Shown: positions 1 through 5,439, numbered from the stretch's first letter. The stretch is DNA of 6,544 nt from an uncultured Arcobacter sp. (GCA_913054415.1 CAJXII010000085.1:1-6544); one strand, 5' to 3'. Made by a program: numbers and translations. Notes: a model not told the origin generated them from the letters alone.

Positions 1-55
1 TAAATTGAATTCCAAAATCAAACTTTACCTGCCCATTTTAGCAGTTCGCTTGACA
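1..55. mobile_element. Putative terminus of an insertion sequence truncating a histidine kinase gene
   Basis: These bases have no kinase-like reading in any frame, and the frame of the downstream kinase fragment is closed by stops at 39-41 and 51-53. Kinase homology begins immediately after base 55. Read on the minus strand the segment starts TGTCAAGCGAACTGC, and on the plus strand it ends in CA. The 5'-TG...CA-3' ends are common to several IS families (for example IS21, IS3 and IS30). The segment is also richer in G and C than its surroundings. I infer the right-hand end of an IS whose body lies outside the window. The family is unknown, and no target duplication can be tested because the other end is missing. 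A contig edge or misassembly is the main alternative. Confidence 0.35.
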
Positions 56-79
56 GATGCAAGTTGTTTTAAATATTAT
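50..79 (+). promoter_or_regulatory. Possible hybrid outward promoter at the IS-kinase junction
   Basis: A perfect -35 consensus TTGACA (50-55) forms the very end of the IS-like segment. TATTAT (74-79), one mismatch from TATAAT, follows in kinase sequence with an 18-bp spacer. IS ends carrying an outward -35 that pairs with a chance -10 in the target are well known. Here the result would be transcription of the kinase fragment toward glnK. This is a consensus match only, with no experimental support. Confidence 0.3.
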
Positions 80-401
80 AAAAAATGCAGAGGATAACTT
101 TATAGAAAAAAATATACAAAATGGGTATATAAAAATAGAAACTTATTTAGAAGATCAACAATATCATATTAAGATTACTGATAATGGTGGCGGTATCCCT
201 AGTAATATTATTGATAATATTTTTGATCCTTATTTCTCAACCAAAGATGAAAAAAATGGGACAGGGTTAGGATTGTATATGTCAAAAATGATGATAGAAG
301 ATCATATGAACGGTGCATTGGATGCATATAATACAGATAATGGTGTTTGTTTTGATATTTTATTAAAGAAAACTTTTAAAAAAGATGAAGTTGTTGCATA
401 G
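57..401 (+). pseudogene. Sensor histidine kinase, C-terminal ATPase domain fragment (5' truncated)
   Basis: This is the catalytic ATP-binding (HATPase_c) domain of a two-component sensor kinase, the part that binds ATP and phosphorylates the histidine of the missing DHp domain. The visible order is N box (LNIIKNAEDNF, residues 5-15), G1 box (DNGGGIP, about 42-48), F box (FDPYFSTKDEKNGTG, about 56-70), G2 box (GTGLGLYMSKMM) and a final strand FDILLKK before the stop. No sensor, PAS or DHp His-box sequence is present, and in-frame stops lie 4 and 16 bases upstream of the first ATG. That ATG is the internal Met of the conserved (x)MQVxLNI segment and has no ribosome binding site. A lone ATPase domain cannot autophosphorylate in the usual way, so I call it a remnant. 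The IS-like sequence directly upstream is the probable cause. It converges on glnK. Confidence 0.85.
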
Positions 402-403
402 AG

Positions 404-431
404 TTAGTTCCCATATAAAAATGGGAGCTAA
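404..431. terminator. Hairpin between convergent kinase fragment and glnK
   Basis: The arms TTAGTTCCCAT (404-414) and ATGGGAGCTAA (421-431) pair over 11 bp with one G-U wobble (plus-strand RNA) and a 6-base loop. It lies in the 36-bp gap between two convergent stop codons, the usual place for a shared bidirectional terminator. Neither strand has a clean U-tract after the stem, so its strength as an intrinsic terminator is uncertain. Confidence 0.5.
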
Positions 432-437
432 ATAAAA

Positions 438-776
438 TTAGATAGCTTCGCTACCTGTTTCTCCTGTTCTTATTCTTATCACTTCATCTATAGATGATAC
501 GAAGATTTTACCATCCCCAATTTTACCCGTTTTAGCTGCTTGAGTTATAAGATTTAGACAATCTTCAACTTGATCTTCATTGACAATTAGTTCTAATTTA
601 ATTTTTGCTAAAAAATCAACAACATACTCAGCCCCTCTGTATAGTTCAGAGTGACCTTGCTGTCTTCCATAACCTTTTACATCAGTTACAGTCATACCTG
701 TAATTCCAGCTTCACTTAGAGCCTCTTTTACATCTTCTAGTTTGAAAGGTTTTATTATCGCTTCAATTTTTTTCAT
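438..776 (-). CDS. glnK: Nitrogen regulatory protein PII (GlnK/GlnB family)
   Basis: This is a 112-residue PII signal-transduction protein, the normal family length. PII trimers sense ATP/ADP and 2-oxoglutarate, and the GlnK type blocks the AmtB pore when nitrogen is plentiful. The T-loop runs about residues 37-55 (GRQQGHSELYRGAEYVVDF) and keeps Tyr51, the uridylylation site in proteobacteria. The C-terminal signature TGKIGDGKIFV (83-93) is intact. Residue 57, often Pro in DFLPK, is Ala here. The ATG at 776 is preceded by AAGGA with a 6-base spacer. It follows amtB by 20 bp on the same strand, so the two are very likely co-transcribed, and this linkage favours the name glnK over glnB. Whether a GlnD uridylyltransferase acts on it cannot be told from this window. 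Confidence 0.95.
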   Translation of the reverse strand: MKKIEAIIKPFKLEDVKEALSEAGITGMTVTDVKGYGRQQGHSELYRGAEYVVDFLAKIKLELIVNEDQVEDCLNLITQAAKTGKIGDGKIFVSSIDEVIRIRTGETGSEAI

Positions 777-796
777 TTTTAATCCTTGTAATTTAA

Positions 797-2104
797 TTAT
801 ATATTTAATGCTCGTTCACTATGAGTTGTTTCATCAAGTCCTCTTGATTCCTCTTCCTCATCAACTCTTGATCCACCTGTTATAGCTGTTGCTATATAAT
901 ATACTACTACAGTTCCTATTAGTGTCCATAAACCTACAACAACCATTGATTCTACTTGAACCATAAATTGTCCTATTCTATCTCCAGAAGCTTTTAGAGG
1001 ACCATCCCATAATAGATCTTGATTATCAAGTGCTAAAAATGCAGTTGCTAATGCACCCCAAAGACCAGCTAGAAAATGCACACCAAATGCATCTAGTGAA
1101 TCATCATATTTGAATATAGCTTTTAATTTTGCTACACCAATAAATGCAACAATAGCACCAACAATACCTATAATAAAAGCTCCACCAGTTCCTACAAAAC
1201 CAGCAGCAGGAGTGATAGCAACAAGACCAGATACAATACCTGAAGCGATCCCTAAAAGTGTAGGTTTTTTATAGATAAACCACTCAATTAACATCCAAGT
1301 AATCCCAGCTGCTGCTGTTGCTATAGTAGTAGTAAGTAGTGCAACACCAGCTATCTCATTTGCACCAAAAGCAGATCCTGCATTAAATCCATACCATCCA
1401 AACCATAATATTGCAGCACCTAAAGCAGTAAGCATAACACTCATAGGTTTAATAGCAGTTTTTTGATAATCAGCTCTTTTACCAACTAATATAGCTAAAA
1501 TTAATCCAGCTAATCCACCATTCATATGAACAACTGTCCCACCAGCAAAATCTAAAGCACCAGCATCAAATAATAATGCTCCATCTCCACCCCATACCAT
1601 ATGAGCAACAGGAGCATAAACAACCAATCCCCATAATGCAACTATTATCATCCAAGTAGAAAATTTCATCCTTTCTATAATAGATCCACTAGCAATTGCA
1701 ACTGTAATAGCAGCAAATGTTCCTTGAAATGCGATAAATACATAAGTAGGATATGTTCCACTTAGATCATCATAATTGATACCATTTAACATCATATTGG
1801 CAAAACCACCAAAGAATTTTTGCATTGTGGCATTTTCATTAGCACCAAATGCTATAGAGTAACCTGCAATTATCCATACTACAAAAGCAACTATAAATGC
1901 ACCAAATACCATAGCATAGGTATTAAGAACATTTTTGCTTCGTGTCATACCTCCATAAAATAGTGCCAATCCTGCAGGTGTCATCAATAATACAAATGCA
2001 GTTGATACCATCATCCAAGCAGTATCTCCTGTGTCTAATTTATCAGCTGCTAAAAGTAAAGCAGGTGATATAAGAGCAAATAAACTTAAAAGTCTTTTTT
2101 TCAT
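797..2104 (-). CDS. amtB: Ammonium transporter AmtB
   Basis: This is an inner-membrane trimeric ammonium channel of the Amt/MEP/Rh family, 435 residues, with about 11 hydrophobic membrane segments after a cleavable-looking signal peptide (residues 1-20, MKKRLLSL...LLAA, then Asp). Conserved pore residues can be placed: the Phe gate (F126 and F130 in FQGTF), W171 and D185 of the recruitment site, and the twin histidines H193 (VVHMNGG) and H343 (DAFGVH). The cytoplasmic tail ends in GLDETTHSE, the conserved tail motif needed for channel co-operation and GlnK docking. The start ATG has AGGAG 8 bases upstream. It is first in the operon with glnK, 20 bp downstream. Transcription probably starts in the 86-bp gap after pyrB, where an extended -10 is visible. 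No sign of damage. Confidence 0.96.
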   Translation of the reverse strand: MKKRLLSLFALISPALLLAADKLDTGDTAWMMVSTAFVLLMTPAGLALFYGGMTRSKNVLNTYAMVFGAFIVAFVVWIIAGYSIAFGANENATMQKFFGGFANMMLNGINYDDLSGTYPTYVFIAFQGTFAAITVAIASGSIIERMKFSTWMIIVALWGLVVYAPVAHMVWGGDGALLFDAGALDFAGGTVVHMNGGLAGLILAILVGKRADYQKTAIKPMSVMLTALGAAILWFGWYGFNAGSAFGANEIAGVALLTTTIATAAAGITWMLIEWFIYKKPTLLGIASGIVSGLVAITPAAGFVGTGGAFIIGIVGAIVAFIGVAKLKAIFKYDDSLDAFGVHFLAGLWGALATAFLALDNQDLLWDGPLKASGDRIGQFMVQVESMVVVGLWTLIGTVVVYYIATAITGGSRVDEEEESRGLDETTHSERALNI

Positions 2105-2134
2105 AACTTTTTCTCCTAATTTTTTATTGGAATA

Positions 2135-2143
2135 ATTATGACA
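2135..2143 (-). promoter_or_regulatory. Candidate extended -10 of the amtB-glnK promoter
   Basis: On the minus strand TGTCATAAT gives a TG-N extension plus CATAAT, a 5 of 6 match to TATAAT. The predicted start of transcription is near 2128, leaving a leader of about 24 bases that contains the amtB AGGAG. No good -35 box is seen, as is usual for sigma70 promoters in Campylobacterota. No sigma54 GG-N10-GC element was found. Confidence 0.4.
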
Positions 2144-2165
2144 TATAAAAGGTAAAAAATTGGAT

Positions 2166-2196
2166 AATTAATTGTATAGAAAATATACAATTAATT
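2166..2196 (-). terminator. Perfect 13-bp inverted repeat over the pyrB stop: weak terminator or amtB operator
   Basis: The arms AATTAATTGTATA (2166-2178) and TATACAATTAATT (2184-2196) are exact inverted copies around the loop GAAAA. The outer arm includes the pyrB TAA stop (2193-2191). On the minus strand the hairpin is followed after 6 bases by a run of six T (2159-2154), so it could end pyrB transcripts, although the stem has only one G-C pair. It also lies about 38-68 bases upstream of the predicted amtB start site, a position that suits a dimeric regulator. The sequence alone does not decide between the two roles. Confidence 0.5.
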
Positions 2197-3069
2197 GTCT
2201 AGGATAAGTTTTTTTAATATAGCCATCCTAATAGCTACCCCATTTGATACTTGTCGTAAAACTTTTGATCTAGGGTCATTTAGCATCTCATCACTTATAT
2301 CTATGTTTCTATTGACAGGTCCTGGATGTAGAAGTAATATATCTCTATTGCCAAAAATATCTTTAGTGATACAATAATCTTTGCCAAAATCTTCAAGTGT
2401 TTGGTAGTATTGTTGGTCATGTCTTTCTAGTTGTGTTCTTAGACTCATAACAATATCAACTTCGTCAATCACCTCTTTTAAAAATCTTACTTTTTTAAAA
2501 TCTGATTCAGGCATAAAATGTTCAGGGGCAACTAATATAGGAGTAATTTCAAATCTTGGTAACAACTCTAAATTTGAAGAAGCAACTCTTGAAGTTTTTA
2601 TATCTCCTACAATTGCTATTTTTTTATTTTTTATATCTTTATTAAAATGTTCATATATAGTAAATAGATCCAATAAAGCTTGAGTTGGGTGGGCATTTTT
2701 CCCATCACCCGCATTTAAAATAGGACAATCAACATAATCAATCAAACTAGCTGGTAATCCACATTTGCTATGTCTAATAATAATAGCATCAGGCTTCATT
2801 GCATTTAGATTGGCAACAGTATCTTCTACTGTTTCACCTTTTTTAGTAGAACTTGTTTGCACCTCAAGATTAACAACTTGTGCTCCTAGTCTTTTGGCAG
2901 CTATTTCAAAACTACTTCTTGTTCGAGTAGAGTTTTCAAAAAATACTGTAACTACTAGCTTCCCTTCTAGGATATTGTTGGATTGTAGATCTTGAAATAA
3001 AAAGGCATCGTCAAAAAGAGTTAGGACTTCATCATTGGTTAAATCTGATGTGGTAATAAGATGTGGCAT
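2191..3069 (-). CDS. pyrB: Aspartate carbamoyltransferase catalytic subunit
   Basis: This enzyme joins carbamoyl phosphate and L-aspartate to form N-carbamoyl-aspartate, the committed step of pyrimidine synthesis in the cytoplasm. It is 292 residues when started at the ATG at 3069, which has AAGGAA 7 bases upstream and yields the family-typical N-terminus. Conserved parts are the carbamoyl phosphate loop STRTR (47-51), the mobile loop SSTKKGET (73-80), HPTQ (127-130), R161 in TSRVASS, the aspartate-binding SLRTQ (209-213) and HPGPVNR (248-254). No regulatory pyrI is seen nearby, so it may act as a free trimer or with other partners. It diverges from argD over 71 bp. The reading frame stays open for 39 more codons upstream, but that extension is hydrophobic, crosses the argD promoter and start, and is not credible. 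Confidence 0.95.
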   Translation of the reverse strand: MPHLITTSDLTNDEVLTLFDDAFLFQDLQSNNILEGKLVVTVFFENSTRTRSSFEIAAKRLGAQVVNLEVQTSSTKKGETVEDTVANLNAMKPDAIIIRHSKCGLPASLIDYVDCPILNAGDGKNAHPTQALLDLFTIYEHFNKDIKNKKIAIVGDIKTSRVASSNLELLPRFEITPILVAPEHFMPESDFKKVRFLKEVIDEVDIVMSLRTQLERHDQQYYQTLEDFGKDYCITKDIFGNRDILLLHPGPVNRNIDISDEMLNDPRSKVLRQVSNGVAIRMAILKKLILDN

Positions 3070-3093
3070 ACTGTAGTTCCTTATAAAAGTTTT

Positions 3094-3099
3094 AGTATA
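3094..3099 (-). promoter_or_regulatory. Candidate -10 box of pyrB
   Basis: TATACT on the minus strand, with predicted start near 3087 and a leader of only about 18 bases holding the AAGGAA site. No convincing -35 box. It lies within the footprint of the opposing argD promoter, so the two promoters probably compete or share regulation. Confidence 0.4.
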
Positions 3100-3114
3100 A
3101 TAATTGTAACATAT

Positions 3115-3120
3115 TATAAT
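3115..3120 (+). promoter_or_regulatory. Candidate -10 box of argD
   Basis: A perfect TATAAT. The predicted start near 3127 leaves about 14 bases before the argD ATG at 3141, just enough for GAGAG (3131-3135). This placement excludes the in-frame TTG at 3120 as a start, since it would lie upstream of the transcript. A second TATAAT at 3096-3101 on the same strand is an alternative with a longer leader. Confidence 0.45.
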
Positions 3121-3140
3121 TGAAAAAAAAGAGAGAAAAG

Positions 3141-4310
3141 ATGATAAAAGATATAGATAAACAATATGTATTAAATACTTATGCAAGAAATTATGTTAAT
3201 TTTGTAAAAGGTGAAAATGCAACATTATATGATAATAATAGAAATTTTATAGATTTCACAAGTGGTATAGGTGTAGTTTCAGTAGGTCATGGAAATAAGC
3301 AAGTAGCAGATGCTATTTGTGATCAAGTATCAAATATTACTCATATCTCAAATCTATATGCTATAGAGCCTCAGGCATTATTAGCACAAAAAATAGCTCA
3401 ATTAAGTGGATATGATGTAGCTACATTTTTTGCAAATAGTGGTGCAGAAGCAAATGAGGGTGCTATAAAAATAGCAAGAAAATATGGAGAGCTAAAGTTT
3501 GATAATAAAAAATTTAAAGTTATCACTTTAGAGCATTCATTTCATGGAAGAACTATCACAACAGTAAAAGCAACAGGGCAAAAATCTATGCATAAAGATG
3601 ATTTTGCACCATATCCAGATGGATTTAGTTTTGATCAAAAAATAGAAGATATTTATAACTCAATAGATGATCAAACAGTAGCAGTGATGATAGAACTTGT
3701 GCAAGGTGAAGGTGGTGTGCAACCATTTGAAAAAAATCAAATTCAAAAATTAGCCAAATATTTAAAAGATAAAGGGTTACTTTTAATTGTAGATGAGGTG
3801 CAAACAGGAGCTTTTAGAACAGGAGAGTTTTTAGCATCAAATCTATATGAGATAGAACCAGATATAATCACAATGGCAAAAGGTTTAGGTGGTGGTGTTC
3901 CAATAGGTGCAGTGATGACTACACATAAAGATATTTTAGTTCCAGGTGATCATGGTAGCACATTTGGTGGAAACTATTTAAGCACAAGAGCTTCTTTAGA
4001 GGTGTGTAATATTTTACAAGAGTGTAAAGATAGCGGGTTACTGGATGAAACTATGATATATTTTGAAACAAAATTAAAAGAGTTTTATGAAAATCATCAA
4101 GATATTTTTACAGATATGGTAGGATTGGGTATGATGAGAGGTTTAAGGGTAAAAGATGCTGATACTCTTACTCAATTTATATCTAAGGCATTTGATAATG
4201 GTGTATTGGTCTTAAAAGCTGGAAGAAATACACTTAGATTTTTACCGCCCCTTACAATTACAAAATATGAGGTTAATGAAGGATTTGAAAGATTAGAGAA
4301 AGCCCTTTAA
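3141..4310 (+). CDS. argD: Acetylornithine aminotransferase (class III, PLP-dependent)
   Basis: ArgD transfers an amino group from glutamate to N-acetylglutamate semialdehyde, giving N-acetylornithine in arginine synthesis. In many bacteria it also serves lysine synthesis as N-succinyl-DAP aminotransferase. It has 389 residues, a normal length. PLP-site features are NSGAEANE (99-106), HSFHGRT (132-138), the cofactor-binding Asp218 and Gln221 in VDEVQTG, the Schiff-base Lys247 in TMAKGLGGGVPIGA, and GSTFGGN (272-278) at the phosphate. I chose the ATG at 3141, with GAGAG 5 bases upstream, over the TTG at 3120. The related 4-aminobutyrate and ornithine aminotransferases share this fold, but length and the RTGEFLASNLYEIEPDI-type segment favour ArgD. 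It diverges from pyrB and ends inside a probable terminator stem. Confidence 0.9.
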   Translation: MIKDIDKQYVLNTYARNYVNFVKGENATLYDNNRNFIDFTSGIGVVSVGHGNKQVADAICDQVSNITHISNLYAIEPQALLAQKIAQLSGYDVATFFANSGAEANEGAIKIARKYGELKFDNKKFKVITLEHSFHGRTITTVKATGQKSMHKDDFAPYPDGFSFDQKIEDIYNSIDDQTVAVMIELVQGEGGVQPFEKNQIQKLAKYLKDKGLLLIVDEVQTGAFRTGEFLASNLYEIEPDIITMAKGLGGGVPIGAVMTTHKDILVPGDHGSTFGGNYLSTRASLEVCNILQECKDSGLLDETMIYFETKLKEFYENHQDIFTDMVGLGMMRGLRVKDADTLTQFISKAFDNGVLVLKAGRNTLRFLPPLTITKYEVNEGFERLEKAL

Positions 4311-4352
4311 TATAGTGCTTTTGAATAGAAATGCTAGTTATTGGGCTTTTTA
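4299..4352 (+). terminator. Probable argD terminator overlapping its stop codon
   Basis: AAAGCCC (4299-4305), inside the last argD codons, is an exact inverted copy of GGGCTTT (4343-4349), which runs into a T run to 4351. The loop is long (37 bases), which weakens the call. The GC-rich stem followed by T residues right after the gene still fits an intrinsic terminator. Confidence 0.45.
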
Positions 4353-4379
4353 ATAGAAAACTTAAAAAAAATCTATAAG

Positions 4380-4427
4380 GGGTATAAAAAAGGGTATAAA
4401 AAAATATTTAAGGTATAAATATAAAAA
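4380..4427 (+). repeat. Tandem GGGTATAAAAAA repeats beside an integrase relic
   Basis: Two exact head-to-tail 12-base copies of GGGTATAAAAAA lie at 4380-4391 and 4392-4403. A decayed third copy, GGTATAAATATAAAAA, lies at 4412-4427. They sit directly upstream of the recombinase fragment at 4430. Repeats of this kind next to an integrase gene can be arm-type integrase binding sites or an attachment-site region, which is inference. They are too short and too close together to be a CRISPR array. Confidence 0.6.
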
Positions 4428-4429
4428 TA

Positions 4430-4522
4430 ATGAGTCAATTTATAGGACATAAAAATATCAATACTACTATGAGATATGTAAGATCTACTGATGATGATAT
4501 TGTGGGGTGTTTGGTTAGATAA
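4430..4522 (+). pseudogene. Tyrosine recombinase (phage-type integrase), C-terminal relic
   Basis: The 30 codons read MSQFIGHKNINTTMRYV...VGCLVR then TAA. This is the end of the catalytic domain of a tyrosine recombinase. IGH supplies the box II histidine, followed by the INTT segment, and the RY tyrosine is the nucleophile that attaches to DNA. Everything upstream (core-binding domain, catalytic Arg and Lys, first His-x-x-Arg) is missing, and an in-frame TAA lies 21 bases before the ATG. The fragment cannot be active. It marks the edge of a former integrated element that begins right after argD, which fits the accessory character of the rest of the window. Its last 11 codons overlap the start of the HipA-like relic in another frame. 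Confidence 0.65.
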
Positions 4523-4685
4523 AGATAATCTAAAAGTATATATTAACAAAACTCATAATGGAAATTTATCATTTGAAGATGATAAATATATATTTAATTA
4601 TACTCAAAATGCTAAAAATTTAGTAAGCCTTATTATGCCAATTAGAAATGCAAGTTGAGATAGTAAAAAACTTCATCCAATATTT
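4491..4685 (+). pseudogene. HipA-like kinase toxin, N-terminal relic with internal stop
   Basis: The frame from ATG 4491 reads VWLDKDNLKVYINKTHNG, then NLSFEDDKYIFNY, then LVSLIMPIRNAS, TGA (4656-4658), then DSKKLHPIF. This follows the layout of the HipA N-terminal subdomain: a short beta-hairpin, LSFxYD-like strand, SLxMPLR, then the (L)HPxF that precedes LPEG. HipA toxins are serine/threonine kinases that act on glutamyl-tRNA synthetase, with HipB as antitoxin. Here TGA stands where a Trp or Tyr codon would be expected, the similarity stops after HPIF, and the kinase domain is absent. No HipB gene is seen. The match is by pattern only, so the family is a good guess rather than certain. Confidence 0.5.
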
Positions 4686-4783
4686 AGAAACACAAGATTT
4701 TTTACAAACACTAAAAGAGTGTTGGTGTGAAAATATATAAAATCATACAAGATATGGGCTATTATAAAGAATTGAAGACTTAA
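4648..4783 (+). other. Unrecognised coding debris in two frames
   Basis: One frame runs ATG 4648 to TAA 4738-4740, encoding MQVEIVKNFIQYLE then TQDFLQTLKECWCENI. A second frame from GTG 4727 to TAA 4781-4783 reads VKIYKIIQDMGYYKELKT. The two could be one protein tail split by a small indel in the ATATATAA stretch near 4733-4740. I do not recognise the family. No convincing ribosome binding site precedes either. The part of 4311-4859 not assigned to the terminator, repeats, relics or promoter shows nothing further that I can support. Confidence 0.25.
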
Positions 4784-4797
4784 GCATATTACAATCT

Positions 4798-4810
4798 AAC
4801 TAGACATAAA
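4798..4810 (+). repeat. Left copy of a 13-base repeat flanking the toxin-antitoxin module
   Basis: AACTAGACATAAA here matches AACCAGACATAAA at 5428-5440 in 12 of 13 positions. Both copies are followed, 12 and 18 bases later, by TATACTTTT. The pair brackets the antitoxin-toxin operon: this copy is upstream of its promoter and the other covers the toxin stop codon. It may be a shared regulator site, a duplication scar of cassette insertion, or chance in AT-rich DNA. Confidence 0.4.
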
Positions 4811-4819
4811 ATAAAAATA

Positions 4820-4828
4820 TGGTATACT
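4820..4828 (+). promoter_or_regulatory. Extended -10 promoter of the toxin-antitoxin operon
   Basis: TGGTATACT is a TG-N extended -10 (TATACT, one mismatch from consensus). It predicts a start near 4835 and a leader of about 25 bases with AGGA at 4851-4854 before the antitoxin ATG at 4860. GTATAC within it is a 6-base palindrome, a possible core for autorepression, but no longer dyad is obvious. Confidence 0.5.
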
Positions 4829-4859
4829 TTTGTAAGATTAATATGCAAAAAGGATATGT

Positions 4860-5111
4860 ATGATTAGTATGACACTTTCAAATCTTAGAAATAGCACAAA
4901 CTTTTTTAAAATAGATGATGTTGCAACCATTGTAAATGGTAGAAAAAAAGAGGAGATTGGATATTTTATACCTACTATATTTAAAGAAGAGTTTAAAAAA
5001 TTTACACAAGAATTAGAAAAAAAGAAAAAAAGACAATTATTAAAAAAAGTTTTAAATGCAAGTAGAAAAGATATAGTAGGTGATGGAGCAGTTGATGATG
5101 GAATTAAATAA
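4860..5111 (+). CDS. Putative antitoxin of a MazF/PemK-type toxin-antitoxin module
   Basis: This is a small, lysine-rich protein of 83 residues directly upstream of, and overlapping, a MazF-like toxin. The position and size are those of a type II antitoxin, which would bind and neutralise the toxin and repress its own promoter. The N-terminal part (KIDDVATIVNGRKKEEIGYFIP, read in two pieces about residues 17-28 and 29-38) resembles the Phd/YefM-like style, with a strand ending in GYFIP. A charged helix with KKKKR follows (about 43-66), and the tail is probably disordered. It does not look like an AbrB-type MazE. The family call is a guess; the antitoxin role rests on context. The start ATG has AGGA with a 5-base spacer. 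Toxin and antitoxin genes overlap by 17 bases if the toxin starts at 5095. Confidence 0.65.
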   Translation: MISMTLSNLRNSTNFFKIDDVATIVNGRKKEEIGYFIPTIFKEEFKKFTQELEKKKKRQLLKKVLNASRKDIVGDGAVDDGIK

Positions 5112-5439
5112 AGGTGATATTGTAACTGTAAATTTCAATCCAACAAAAGGTAAAGAGATAGGAAAACTAAGACCTGCTGTCATTTTAAGCTCAAAAGATG
5201 ATAATGAGATACTTGATACCGTTATAGTAATACCTCTTTCAACTGTAATAGAACCAAATACTATTCCGTATCGAGTACATATATCATCAAGAGAAAAATT
5301 ATTTAAAAATAGTGATGCTTGCATTTATGAAATAAGAGCATTGAGTAAAACTAGGATTAAAGAAAAACTTGCAACTTTAGATAAAAATGAGATAGAAGTT
5401 ATACAAAAAAGTTTATGTCAAATTGTTAACCAGACATAA
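5095..5439 (+). CDS. MazF/PemK family toxin, probable mRNA interferase
   Basis: A 114-residue protein with the MazF/PemK/Kid fold signature: KGDIVTVNFNPTKGKEIGK (residues 6-24), then LRPAVILSS (25-33) with the conserved Arg26-Pro27, then VIVIPLST (43-50) with Thr50 at the catalytic edge. The end, ALSKTRIKEKLATLDKNEI (82-100), is the typical C-terminal helix region. Active MazF enzymes cut RNA at short specific sequences and arrest translation. The length and key residues look complete. ATGs at 5095 and 5098 are both possible: GGAG at 5085-5088 gives spacers of 6 and 9. The farther GTG (5080) and ATG (5083) lack a well-placed site. The start lies inside the antitoxin gene, so translation is probably coupled. 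The target sequence cannot be deduced. Confidence 0.88.
   Translation: MMELNKGDIVTVNFNPTKGKEIGKLRPAVILSSKDDNEILDTVIVIPLSTVIEPNTIPYRVHISSREKLFKNSDACIYEIRALSKTRIKEKLATLDKNEIEVIQKSLCQIVNQT

Noticed and set aside
2195..2995. Plus-strand open frames opposite pyrB (2195-2377 and 2765-2995)
   Set aside because: They are antisense to strongly conserved pyrB codons, lack ribosome binding sites and have no recognisable protein pattern.
3120..3140. TTG at 3120 as the argD start
   Set aside because: It forms the last base of the likely -10 box and lacks a ribosome binding site. The ATG at 3141 fits both spacing and family.
3070..3186. N-terminal extension of PyrB by 39 residues from an ATG at 3186
   Set aside because: It overlaps the argD start and promoters, is hydrophobic and unlike any PyrB N-terminus, while the ATG at 3069 has a good AAGGAA site and gives the normal length.
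4380..4427. CRISPR array
   Set aside because: Repeats are 12 bases with no spacers between the first two copies, and no cas genes are present.
4648..4657. ATGCAAGTTG shared with the kinase fragment at 57-66
   Set aside because: A single 10-base match in AT-rich DNA with unrelated protein context on both sides; most likely chance.
5052..5324. Minus-strand open frame opposite the toxin gene
   Set aside because: Antisense shadow of a clear MazF-like gene with no start signals or family features.
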